Source of the DNA: Coffea arabica
Taxonomy: Eukaryota; Streptophyta; Magnoliopsida; Gentianales; Rubiaceae
Length of the DNA: 64,000 nucleotides
Direction of reading: 5' to 3'
Assembly (NCBI RefSeq): GCF_036785885.1
Contig: NC_092323.1
Coordinates: 14,640,501 to 14,704,500, forward strand
Made by a program: the position numbers and the translations under genes. The notes beneath the pieces were generated by a model. It was not told the origin of the DNA. It saw only the letters and a program-made list of their open reading frames with translations, and made no database searches. Below, in pieces: positions 49,401 through 59,808 of the stretch. Each line of letters opens with the position of its first letter. Positions within the stretch are counted from its first letter, which is position 1.

Positions 49401-52400
49401 AACCATGAGTAAAAATGTTAAATTTTCAATTTTAACAACAGCCATCCACATATGGACACACCTGAATTGTCTGACGGTGCTGCTTGTAGATATTGATCCT
49501 CACAGTCGCTTTTTTGAATTCTGGGTTTGTACTCCTGACCACGTCATAATCTAAATGCTCCTGTAAATTGGAAGTAGTAAGAATTAAATATCAAGCATAT
49601 TATTTTCAATTCAGTACAGGGCCTAGCCGAGAATAGCAAAATAACATGAATTATTGACAGATGCCCATCCCCATGAACTAAGAAGATCTAATTTATTGAA
49701 TAAAAATATCCCATTTATAGAACAAATTAACTTACAGAAAGATCCCCATGCACCCAAATCAATATATCTCTACTTTCATGCTAGCAATAATTAGGTTCAC
49801 AATCAACAGGTTCATTTCAACCTAGTTCTCTTCTAATCACCAACACTTTTAAGCCCCCAGCATCTGTTCAACAAAATAACCAAGACCAAAGATTTTTTAA
49901 ATTTTCTGCAAGTTAAAAAAAGAAATAAGAAATTTACTTTATGCCATTCCAGAAAAAGTAACTGTAAGCTATGGATGGTATGAGAAATCTAATCCTGCTT
50001 ATAAAGATCTACATAATATATCCTCTGTCAATTTTAGGTAAACAGACACCCAAAAAGAAAAGGTGGCAGCACCAAGTTGACAAGCTGATACAACCAATTT
50101 TAAACCAGCGTCTTTACCAGTGTGCTGGTCAACCAGTTCAGTGGGTCATACCAATGACATAAATCAGGATTTATTTTGAACTTTGAAGAAAAAAAGAAGA
50201 AAGTTATGACACCTGCTGTATTCAAATAAGCAGCAACATAAAATTGCAAAAGATTTCAAAATTCCTCCAACACTTCTGCATAAACCACTACCTTCAAGTC
50301 AAACACCCATAAAGGACTCCTTTTCTTAACCCAGAAAGGGGAACAAAGAGATCCATAGATCCATGCATCAAAGAGTTACAAAGTGAGTACGTAACAAGGT
50401 AATAACTTTACCTTATACTCAAGTATATCGAATCCTTTGCATACAAACTCAAACAAGGTTTTCAGATTCTCAGGACTTGGTGCAGTGACAAAAATATTCG
50501 AATACCTATACATAAGAATTTGATTTTATCACCAAAAAAGTAAGTGTAAATGATAAAAGAAGCTACAAAAGATGAATAGAAACAAAAAAGCAAATTATAT
50601 GTCCGTCAAAAGAAGTACCCTGCTGCAATAGCTCCAGCAATTGCTAGACCAAGAGCAGCTGACTTCCCACGACCACGAGCTGCAAGTAAAGCAACTGTGC
50701 TACGAAGCGTCTTGTCCAAAACTGAATCAAGAAATGTAATAACGGCTTTTCCCTAAATCGATTTCAAAAAGTGGCTTCTTAGTACTGAATGTTAGTGTCC
50801 ACATAAGACTAACTAATACATGCATGTCAAGTTGAAAATATTACCTGGTCCAATGTACAGCATTTTTTAATCAGAGGACCGACAGGGAAATCATCAGTCA
50901 ATTGTTCTTTCAAATTCTTTAGGTCTCGTTCAGCTTCAGAAAGCCCTTCAGAGTCCTTAGACCCCATCACAACCAAACAAACACAAAATCAATTAACAAT
51001 CCAAGCAAACTGAAATACTTCACTGTCAATCAGAGTATACTTCTAACACCCAAGCGAAAAATGAATCCAGACAAAGCCATGTATCACAATGAACTTGATT
51101 GTTTTGAAAAATATGCTTACTACAAGATACATACAACTTCACCCATCAATTATCTGAAAAGGATGCAAGGAAGCAGGAAAAGAATGAAGCACGGCGCTTA
51201 CCTCTCGAACTGGAACAGGTGTAACTGACTTCATATGCGAAGAAATTGGCAAGATATTCAATTCGTCATCCATAACCACACATGCTTTGCAAGATGCAAG
51301 AGAAAGTAAGAAGCGCTCATTAAATCGACCAGTGGCCTGAGAATGAGACTCAGTACGGAATCTTTCGTGGACATCCTGCAATCACAAAACCTCATTTAGT
51401 ATTCAGCAACAAAATGGATAACATAAGTGGCCACAAATTAGTGATTTCTAAACCAAATCTTGATACCCCAAAAAAAATGCCCCCCTCAGCAAATATGATC
51501 TGAAATATAGCATCTATTGCATGAACTCTTTTCTGGTTAACTGATACCATACCATAACCATGGTGCAAAGGCTTGTAAGCGAGGATAGGGAGCGCAGCAG
51601 CAATACGATCAATCCACCACCTTCAACTGTTTCTATTGTTCTTGCAAGAAGATTTGGTGTCAAAGCCTCAAAATCCTGCAAGCATATTTCCACCCAAATG
51701 GAGATGGCAAGTCAGAAATCAAGTAGAAGTTTCACCATCTAATATGCAGATAAAAATGTAAGGACAGGAATAGATCCCGGACTCACCTGTAATATACACA
51801 TGCCAAATGTATTTCCAAGAATCCTTTCAGAATCTTTATACAAGCAATATGTGATTCCTCCAGTTTCAACAAAAAGTGAAAAGGGATCAACTTTCTCCGG
51901 ATCTAGAAGCCCCCTTTGCATCAGCTTCTTTATTTGCTTTGCACGTTTTTTCTTATGACTAGGAGAAACAGTCAATTTTAGCATCAAGATCAACAAACAT
52001 TTGGCAAAAGCCACCTACAGACTAGCTCACAAATAATATATTCACTTCAATTGCATTAAAAATTGCTATACATCTTACGGACACTCAAGTACTAGATAAT
52101 TCCAGAAACCAAATTGTTTTCCATATTAAAGAGATGCAAGATGGTTATAAAAAATTCTCAGAAACTACATCTTCAGGTCCAAAAATGGCACTTTCTTAAC
52201 ACCCACTCATCTAACTTCTTAGTCAGACAACAGAGGACAAGCAATGGAAAAATGTGCAAAAAATGTGCATGACTCCATCCATTATCTCATCAGTATGGGA
52301 GATTGCCATCCCCAAACACAGAATATAGAGCAACTACTCAACTGACTAAGTTCCAATTCGCTATTCACTCCTAGAAGCCCGTCCCCGCATATCCTAGCCC

Positions 52401-53071
52401 AAGAAATGCCTAAGCTGGCTCCTAGTTTTAACATCATTTCTTTGATCCAAGCACAAATTCCAGGATTCACTCAATTATCAGATATGTAATGGACCCATCT
52501 TGAATACCATAGTAGCACCTTCATTAGACAGGAGTTGGTCCGCAAAAATATCTACCTTTACGGAATTAAGCATAGGCTACCATCTTTTCGCCATAAGTTA
52601 CGCTCTCATATTTTCAAAAACAATGAGCCGTAAATTGAGAAAAGAATCGATTGAAGCCATATAAAATGCAAAATACTTAATTCCTAACGCATTGGAATGA
52701 AAAATTCCAACTTTATCCAGACAACAAGAAACAATCAAAAACCAAAGAACTAGTAAAACCTGCTGAGCTCAAGCTTGTCTTTGTAACACCACAACACAGT
52801 CGGCCGCGTCTTCACCACAGCTTTACTCAACATGTAATGCAAATTCACAATCTATTTTCCAACACAGAAAGTTCACATTTCAATGAACAAACATTAAACT
52901 AGTAATTATCATACCAAAATTCCACGTTTTAATGCATAAACTAATACAAATGCTTATGAACATCACCTGGTCACGAGATTTATCTCCGACGATGACGAAC
53001 ATGGACCGGTGGCGAGTTTTAACGCCGTTTTCTATCAGAGTTCTGATGCGTTCGTCGACTTTCTTCCTCAT
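40402..53071 (-). CDS. NAT10: RNA cytidine acetyltransferase NAT10
   Basis: The nucleolar enzyme (yeast Kre33, bacterial TmcA kin) that makes N4-acetylcytidine in 18S rRNA and some tRNAs, using acetyl-CoA and ATP. Twenty-six exons give 1032 residues: 53071-52967, 52851-52760, 51958-51787, 51675-51553, 51375-51202, 50955-50845, 50752-50619, 50505-50412, 49560-49462, 49274-49138, 48883-48786, 48189-48066, 47983-47896, 47807-47708, 47631-47579, 46518-46342, 46266-46229, 45171-45078, 44081-43902, 43786-43678, 43585-43516, 43437-43290, 42323-42195, 41663-41538, 40798-40733, 40659-40402. All phases agree. The RecD-like ATPase has Walker A GRGKSA (286-291) and Walker B LLVIDEA (Asp387); the GNAT acetyl-CoA loop is RIATHPSAMKLGYGS (near 618-632); the Lys/Arg-rich end (KKRNKDDHGSKSNKKRKA) suits nucleolar targeting. 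Matches Arabidopsis At1g10490 in length and sequence as recalled. Confidence 0.95.
44345..44496. repeat. 76-bp direct duplication at a MITE end
   Basis: Two adjacent 76-bp units, 44345-44420 and 44421-44496, sharing 'tatgtaacca.ccacacttta' and 'ttttggcctaatcaag'-like ends, roughly 80% identical. Each unit contains some host flank plus the start of the CGAG-rich MITE. Located in NAT10 intron 18. Confidence 0.75.
44378..44879. mobile_element. CGAG-rich MITE, copy 3, diverged, in NAT10 intron
   Basis: Begins 'actagggctacatgaacc', ends 'cgattcacttgcagctcta', with CTCGAG/GAGCTTGAG-type phrases inside and the shared core 'taatttgactactaataaaa'. Clearly the oldest of the three copies. A (GAGCTT)n run lies near 44551-44584. 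Confidence 0.6.
46519..47578 (-). other. NAT10 intron 15 with G-rich sense strand
   Basis: A long intron whose part 46740-46990 is almost free of G on the plus strand, so the NAT10 transcript is G-rich there, with many GGG runs. At 46814-46836 a C run meets an A run. Near 46590-46700 a short inverted repeat 'gtttcacgaaaaaactagtttttgaaac' resembles the MITE at 27070. Confidence 0.7.
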
Positions 53072-53178
53072 TTTCCCTCAATTATGATTCTGATTTCTGA
53101 AGCTGGGAGAGAAGTATGCAAATGGGGACTCGTTTGGCTGAGAAGAAAATGAGAAAATGTTCAGTTGTAAAATTGCGG

Positions 53179-53187
53179 TTAGGGTTT
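53179..53187 (-). promoter_or_regulatory. Telo-box AAACCCTAA upstream of NAT10
   Basis: On the minus strand the sequence reads AAAACCCTAACC, about 110 bases before the NAT10 start codon. Telo-boxes are typical of plant ribosome-biogenesis and ribosomal-protein promoters, in keeping with NAT10's role in 18S rRNA maturation. Confidence 0.55.
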
Positions 53188-53632
53188 TAGGATTAAACTT
53201 CTGAGGAGCAAGCAGAGGTTTAATAAGAACCGAGTTTCAGAGTTTGTACAAAAACCGGGTTTAACGGTTGCAAGTGGGTTATAACACTAACCATCCCGGT
53301 CTGATTTAGGAACGGTGTTACCTTTACCTATGATATGTCCTTTATGCCCTTAATCATAAATTTATCACATTAGACCACAGACAAATTAACCCTATTATTT
53401 ATCAAAATTATTGTTTTAATTTTTAAAATACTTTTTTTTGGGGAAAGGAAATATTAAAAAGTTGAATCAAGGATCTCAACTATAAATTAAGTTGGATTTT
53501 GGAGAATACTTTTTTGTCAATAATATTACTTAGCAACTTCTTATTATAATTATTATTTTAATCTTTCACATTATAGTGACTAGAGGTAAAGCACATGCCC
53601 AATATGTGTGCAATTTATAAATAAATTGTTTT

Positions 53633-53852
53633 TTTTTTTTTTTGAAATCCTATTCTATTACAAGGGATTTTGAAGAATGGAAAATTCTATTCTATTACAA
53701 AGGGAATACCTCCTGCTGCTCCTGTGATGCACCTACCTGCTGACCTGTCAAGTTGCGATAAAAAATTGCAATCCTGAAAGAGGTAGGAATGGAACTTCCA
53801 ACCACTGGGAGAAATCATAGAGTTCAAACTGTTTAACCCACTATTCCTGCTT
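53633..53852 (-). mobile_element. SINE with poly(A) tail and target duplication
   Basis: A 220-bp retroposon on the minus strand. It starts AGCAGGAATAGTGGGTTAAA, with an A-box-like TAGTGGGTTAAA (53843-53832) and a B-box-like GTTCCATTCC (53795-53786), and ends GAATAGGATTTC followed by a poly(A) run. It is flanked by 13-bp direct repeats AATAAATTGTTTT (53620-53632) and AATGAATTGTTTT (53853-53865) with one mismatch. These are marks of non-LTR retroposition driven by a LINE enzyme. Confidence 0.7.
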
Positions 53853-54746
53853 AATGAATTGTTTTATGAACTTACTTTACATACATTTTTTTATTACTAA
53901 ACACAACTTTGATCTTTTAAGATTTTTTTCTTTAAGAGTATAATTATATTGATATGTTTATGTGTAATTGTATTGGTAACGCTTAGACAATTACAATAAA
54001 ATTAGGTAGTCGTTAGGGTAAATTTTAGATTTTGAGATGGTAAAAATGAAAGTTTAAAAAGTGACAAAAAAAAATGTTTACACCAAAACTTAAACTTTCT
54101 ACTTTATGTATAGTATAGATAATTTGAGAAAAGAAAAATGAATAGTCACCATGATATTTAAGATATTTTCATCATGTCATCATGAACACCAACAATTCTG
54201 ATGAAAATTACATTTTCTCTATATAAGTGTGTTTCGACTAAATACTTTTTTTTCATTTAATTAAAATCCAAACCCTTGAGTTCAAGTGAATTTATATCAC
54301 ATTTCACTTCGACATTAGAAAATTCTCATATCTCGTTTAGAATAATTTGCGCAAAAGGAATAATTGGATGTTTCATTTCTCAAGAGCAAAATCTTTTATC
54401 ATCTATTGTAGATATTCTTATTGATTTTCTTTTAAAATTAAAACAGAAAATAAATATATTTTTCATACAATGAGGAGAAAAACTGTACCTTAGCATGTAT
54501 ATACGTATAGGTATGGCATTTTACAAAAAAAAAAAATTTTTTGTTTTTAAAGTCAATACTAATTTGTAGAAATTCAATTTAAATATGTATTTGTAGGGTC
54601 TTAATAGGTAACTAACATCCTCATATTGTATGTTAAATAGTACATTAATTTGGTCCAACGGTTAAACCATCCCCTCGCAGCTCCTTTTCTTTCCGGTCAA
54701 TCAAAAGAGGCAAGTTTGAAAACCTTGCTTAAACCCACTCCACTGT

Positions 54747-57700
54747 ATGATGCAAAGCCCCAGCTCCATTGATTCCCAAATGGCTTCTTCCTCTGTCACC
54801 AATTTCTTTCCTTATATACACTCAAATTTCTGTAGGATTCCAAGAATTGGTTACCCCACTTCACAAATTTCACCTAGACCACTACTCTCACTCACCCCAA
54901 CCCATTCAAGGAAATCACCCTGTTTTCGCCTCAAAACAGGCATTTCACCAAAACCCATCTCAAATGTTCCACTAAAAACCTTACCTTTACCAATCCAGAA
55001 GAATGCTTCAAGAATTTTCACTGAAAAGATTGTGACTGTACTGCTTGGATCATTTATTTTCATGGGTAGCTTAAGAGCTAGGCCTGTTGTGGCACTACCA
55101 AATGTTCAAGAAAGTAGTAAAAGTGAAACTTTTGAGGAAAAAGGAGAGGCTCGGATTGGGGAAGGTGAGGAGGATGAAGAGATGTATCTAAAGTTATTGG
55201 AGCAAAATCCAAGAGATGTTGAGTCTTTAAAGATAGTTGTGAATGTGAAGATGAAGAAAGGGAAGACGAAAGGGGCTGTAGAGTATGTTGAAAGGTTAAT
55301 AAAGGTTCAGCCTAATGAAATGGAATGGAGGCTTTTGCAGGCTCTTTGTTATGAGAGGATGGGTCAGTTTAGTATGGCCAGGAGGTTGTTCAAGGATATT
55401 TTGAAGCAGAGGCCTCTTTTGCTCAGAGCTTTGCACGTATGATTTTTCTTACCTTTTTGTTTTTTTTTAATGTTCTGCTTCTTCTCTTTTGGAGATTTTC
55501 AAATGCTTTGGCTTAAAATTTGTAGCTATTAAGGCATGTATGGATATACATGTATTCTTTGCAGTTTAAATGTTTGTTATGCTCGGTTACTGAGTTTCTT
55601 GTTGGTGACATGCCTTGAAACATCTTTATCCTAAAGCTATTGTGTGCATCTGGATTATGCCCTCAGTTTATAAACTTGTACTTATCTAGAATGAGGCGAC
55701 TTTAGGTCCCTTGAAACTTCAGACTTGGATGTGTCTGGCTATTGGGTTTTGCCGTCCTTTTAAATCCCAGGGGCCCCAATACCACTCTAATGTACCAAAT
55801 TGTGAAAGAACAAAGGGTATTTACTGTGCTAATGGCTAGAAAGAGTACAAGTTTTACATATTTATAAGCACTATGGCAGCTAAGGGGATATTAGTGCTTA
55901 AGGACTTGTTTTTGTTTAGGATACTGTGGGAGACATGAAAGCTTATCTTATTTAGAGCTTTTTTCTGGAGTCTTCCTATTTCTCATAATCATGCTACTAC
56001 CACTGTTACCTTATGTTCCCCAAGCAGCTTCTGTGAAGTTTCGAAAAACTGGAATGATTGATCAAGAGATGACAGAAAGACTCATAATAGTGATATGTGG
56101 TTTACTGGGAAAAGAGGAAAAGTATCTCGAATGGCCTTATCAAGAGTCCATTTTGTCAGATCACTTCCCATGCTAAAAACCTGTATTATGAAGTTTGAAG
56201 GAGCTCTTGGGTTTCTTGTTTCTTCTTGTTCTAGCAGTTCTTCTTGTGCCTTTTATCTTAGGGCTTTGGAAATGGTGTAATATTTGTATGGTGTAAAAGA
56301 ATTCATTTTTTTCATTCTTCTGCAATTTGTTAGAATTTTATCCTTACAGTTGTGCATTTCATTTTTCCAGTTTGACAAGTCCGTGCTATGCATTATTGTT
56401 TATCTATTTCACAAGCTTTTGTCATTTCTGGCCTCCCCTCTAATGGACTTATTGGGTGCTCAAAAATGTAGAGACCTCAGTTCCTTTGGATGACGAAACA
56501 ATCGCCCAATGTAACATAGTGTTGGTATATATGTCACATCTTTAGAGTTTAGACCATCGTGGGGTTAATAATTGTTTCTGTTTTGCATGCAAGTACTTAA
56601 ATGTATATGATGTTATTACAGTCTGGTTTAGCACTTTTCCATTATAAGTAATAGGCATTTTGAATTATTCTCTCTAAACCAGCAACTGTCATATTCCCCC
56701 CTTGTTTCTGTCATATTTTCTTTTTCAACACATTGGTACCTTGCTTTCTCAGGAAAGTGGTAATTAAGCTTCTAACAAGTTGATGACAGAAACTCTTGCA
56801 CAGTTTCTTTTAAGAGTAGCAAATCTGATGAATGGTGGCTCATTAGTAAAAAATATTTCTTAGGACAGACTGCATTTGTCAAACCAAAATAGTTCTGCTG
56901 GGTTAGGATTTTTTGTATCTGGCTCAAATATTAAGTTGTGGTTTTCTCTTGCTTTAGGGTTTAGCAATGGTGATGCACAAGAATCATGAAGGACCAGCTG
57001 TCTTTGAGATGCTGGACAGGGCTCTGGAATTGGCTCGTTCTGAGAAAAAAGTCAATGAGGAGAGGAACATAAGAATACTAACTGCACAGATGCATGTAGT
57101 AAAGGTATCCACTTGGACTTTCTTATACAAGAATTTGAAGCTGTTCAAAAATTAGGATCTAAATCTAATCAAGGAATAATGATGCATTCATGTTCTGGGT
57201 CATTATGCTGTGTATACATTCTTTAAAATGTATATCCACTTTAAGATCAGAACAATCATGTTTCAGGAAATAGCTAAAATCTACAACCAGAAAGAGAAAG
57301 TGTGTTTTTTTTTGGGGGGGGGGGGGGAATCTACGTGATGCCCTTGTGATCAAAAGTCTAACATCTAATATGTTTTACTTCTGCAGGGGGAATTAGAGGA
57401 GGCCTTGGAAAAGTTTCAAGCTCTTATTAATGAGAACCCAAGTGATTTTCGCCCTTATCTTTGCCAAGTAAGTGTTTTTGTTTTTGGATTTTTTTCTATT
57501 TTGCTTTTTTGGCATTTCATCCTTTCACCTCTGCTTGATGAAACTTTCCCCTCCAATTATGTTTCAGAAAGGATATGAAAAGTTTTTTTTTCCTTTTTTT
57601 TTTTTTTTTTTTCTATTTGGCTTTTTGGCTTTCATCCTTTCACTCCTGCTTGGTGAAACTTTGCCCACCAGTTATGTTTCAGAGGATATGAAAAGGACAT

Positions 57701-58994
57701 GGTGCTAGTCTGCTATATGTATGACTGTAAATTCGCTTGTTTGACATTGTCAGTTTATAAAATTTTAGGAGCAAGCTGAAAGCTGCACAAAGTCACTCTT
57801 AAATAACAAAAAGCTACCGAGCCACAAGATTTATTTTTCAAATATTAGGTTCATGAGGGTGTTTTAAACTTTGGACTTTGGCATCTAAATGGACAAGGAA
57901 AAACATCAAGAAATTCTGGAGATGACATTGCTAGCTATTTATTAGTCTACCCTGAAACTACATAAAAGACAAGGAAAGAAACATCACATATTTGATTTTT
58001 TTAGGGAGGGTCAGGAGCAACAGGGAAGATTAATGATTTGGACTTTGGACATTACTTTGATGGGAAAAGTAAGGTGAATGGAACTAGGAATGCCATTCTC
58101 TTTTGTCCTTCCTAGAAATGAGTTAAAAAGGAGTAGGAGCATGGCTTCCCTAGGTGAAGTACTAATACATTGCTCTTCTTTTCTCCTCTTCCTGCTCTTT
58201 ACCAAGCATAGCCTAAGTGGCACCCCTGGCTAGGTCCTAGAAGGAGAGACAACTGCAATTTAGCTATTGGCTTGGCTTACTAAAGTAGTTTTAAGACAGT
58301 GAAACAAATGTTGCACTTGCCAGATGTAGGAAATTATCGATCCCTTGGATACGTCTATGTGATTGTGTAGGTCTGTAGGATAAGCTCATGCTGAACACAA
58401 CAACAAAGATCAACTTACCTCTCAGCATAAGCGCATGAGGCTCCTATCTTTACTAGATTTGTGCTTTTGATCTCTAATCTTCTCAATATAACTAAAGGCA
58501 TATTGCTAAGAAGAAGGCAGTGGGATGGCTAGAATCCAGCACTAGGAGATTGGCCATCTTAAAGGGCAAAGGCCAATTGAAGTAGGTTTGTCTTGTGTAT
58601 AAACTCATGTCTAATCTTTTGGGAAGCTAAATGTCACAAACATGTATTGAAAAAGGCTGTGTCGAACAGGACATTAGCTTCACATTATTTTGGTTCAGTG
58701 CTTTTGTGAATTTGGGTTTTTTTTTTTTTGGGGGGCGTGGGGGGGGGGGTGTGTGTTGGGGTGGGTTGGTTCATGAGCACCATATGTCACGAGTTTGTTG
58801 ACCATTTCCCTTGGCTGTTCTGGCAGGGTATAGTTTACAGCCTGCTTGACAAAGAGAAGGAAGCTCTAGAACAGTTTGAGATATATCAAAGTCTTGTACC
58901 TGAAGAATTTCCACAGAAAAAGTTCCTTGATGATGTGATTTTGTCAGCCAGAACAGAATCAAAGCAACAGCTTGGGAAGGAGTTGCAAAGCTGA
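54747..58994 (+). CDS. Plastid TPR protein (SLOW GREEN 1-like / lumen common family)
   Basis: A nuclear-encoded chloroplast protein of 361 residues, four exons: 54747-55436, 56958-57104, 57387-57467, 58827-58994. Residues 1-88 are rich in Ser, Pro and Thr with basic residues and very few acidic ones, a transit peptide. A hydrophobic segment at about 95-109 (KIVTVLLGSFIFMG) followed by ARPVVALP could be a membrane anchor or a thylakoid-lumen signal. From about 145 to the end there are helical pairs of TPR type, e.g. LLEQNPRDVESL, LIKVQPNEMEWRLLQALCYE, ALINENPSDFRPYLCQGIVY. Met12 (54780, context AAATGGCTT) may be the true start. It resembles Arabidopsis TPR proteins related to SLOW GREEN 1; the precise partner is unknown. 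Its own exons are ordinary, but introns 2 and 3 carry G runs upstream of the acceptors. Confidence 0.85.
57491..57695. repeat. Two-copy tandem repeat in TPR intron 3
   Basis: Units of about 90 bp at 57491-57582 and 57607-57695 share 'ttctattt.gctttttgg', 'catcctttcac.cctgctt' and 'ttatgtttcaga...ggatat'. They are separated by a T run. A local duplication with moderate divergence. Confidence 0.85.
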
Positions 58995-59808
58995 ATTATC
59001 ATGGCAGACATGGCATTTGCAACTCTATCTTTCATACTAACCACTTACCAACTACTTGAATCTCAGCCAGCCGTAGCAAACCAGTTTTACAACATAATTG
59101 TACATGAAGGCGTGTACCTTGATGTTTCTGCCATGATTCTTAATGGATGAATCCAGCTTTTAGGTGCAATATTTTGTGATTCTTACAATTTTTTGTGATA
59201 AAAAAGGTTCATCGGGGTAACATGTCAAAATGAACAATTAATTAGTCACATTTGTTGATTTTCACTTTGATCAAGTCAGATTCACATGAAACTTTGTCTC
59301 CTTTTTCCTTCAAGACCATATGTATAACAAGAAAACCATATGAATTTGTTGGTTCTATGGTTTATACATCTCTTATAATGACAATAAATACATACCATAT
59401 GTAATTTTGTCTATACTTATTTGATAAAAAATTGACACGTCTATATTATAACTCCTATCTCCAAGTAATCATTATGTAAATGTGAATGTAAATTTTGTTC
59501 TAAATTTTATACAATTACCAAGCCAAAAACTTATCCAAGTGACTAGTATAATTAATTTCATGAAAAAAATCATTGGCAGGCAACTACACCACAAGTATGC
59601 CTTATACACCATTTGTCTTAGTTTGTCTTAGTAATGTAGTATTTTTTTGGCCAAGTTTGTCTTCTTGGGTCCACTAATCCAGCACTTTCCAGCATTACCT
59701 ACATTTGCCTAAACATTAGAAGATCACGATTCCAAAGTCCAAAACTCAAGTGCTCAACCCAAAATTTTCTAAGCTAAACTAACCGCTGGACCAACTACCA
59801 AAACCACC
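58995..59808. other. Spacer between the TPR and VDE-related genes
   Basis: Expected TPR 3' untranslated region, then the upstream region of the VDE-related gene. No gene or repeat recognised. Confidence 0.5.

Larger units (their letters stand above)
53072..54746. other. Divergent spacer between NAT10 and the TPR gene
   Basis: Shared upstream region of two divergently transcribed genes. It contains a telo-box near NAT10 and one SINE; otherwise AT-rich with no gene. Confidence 0.6.
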
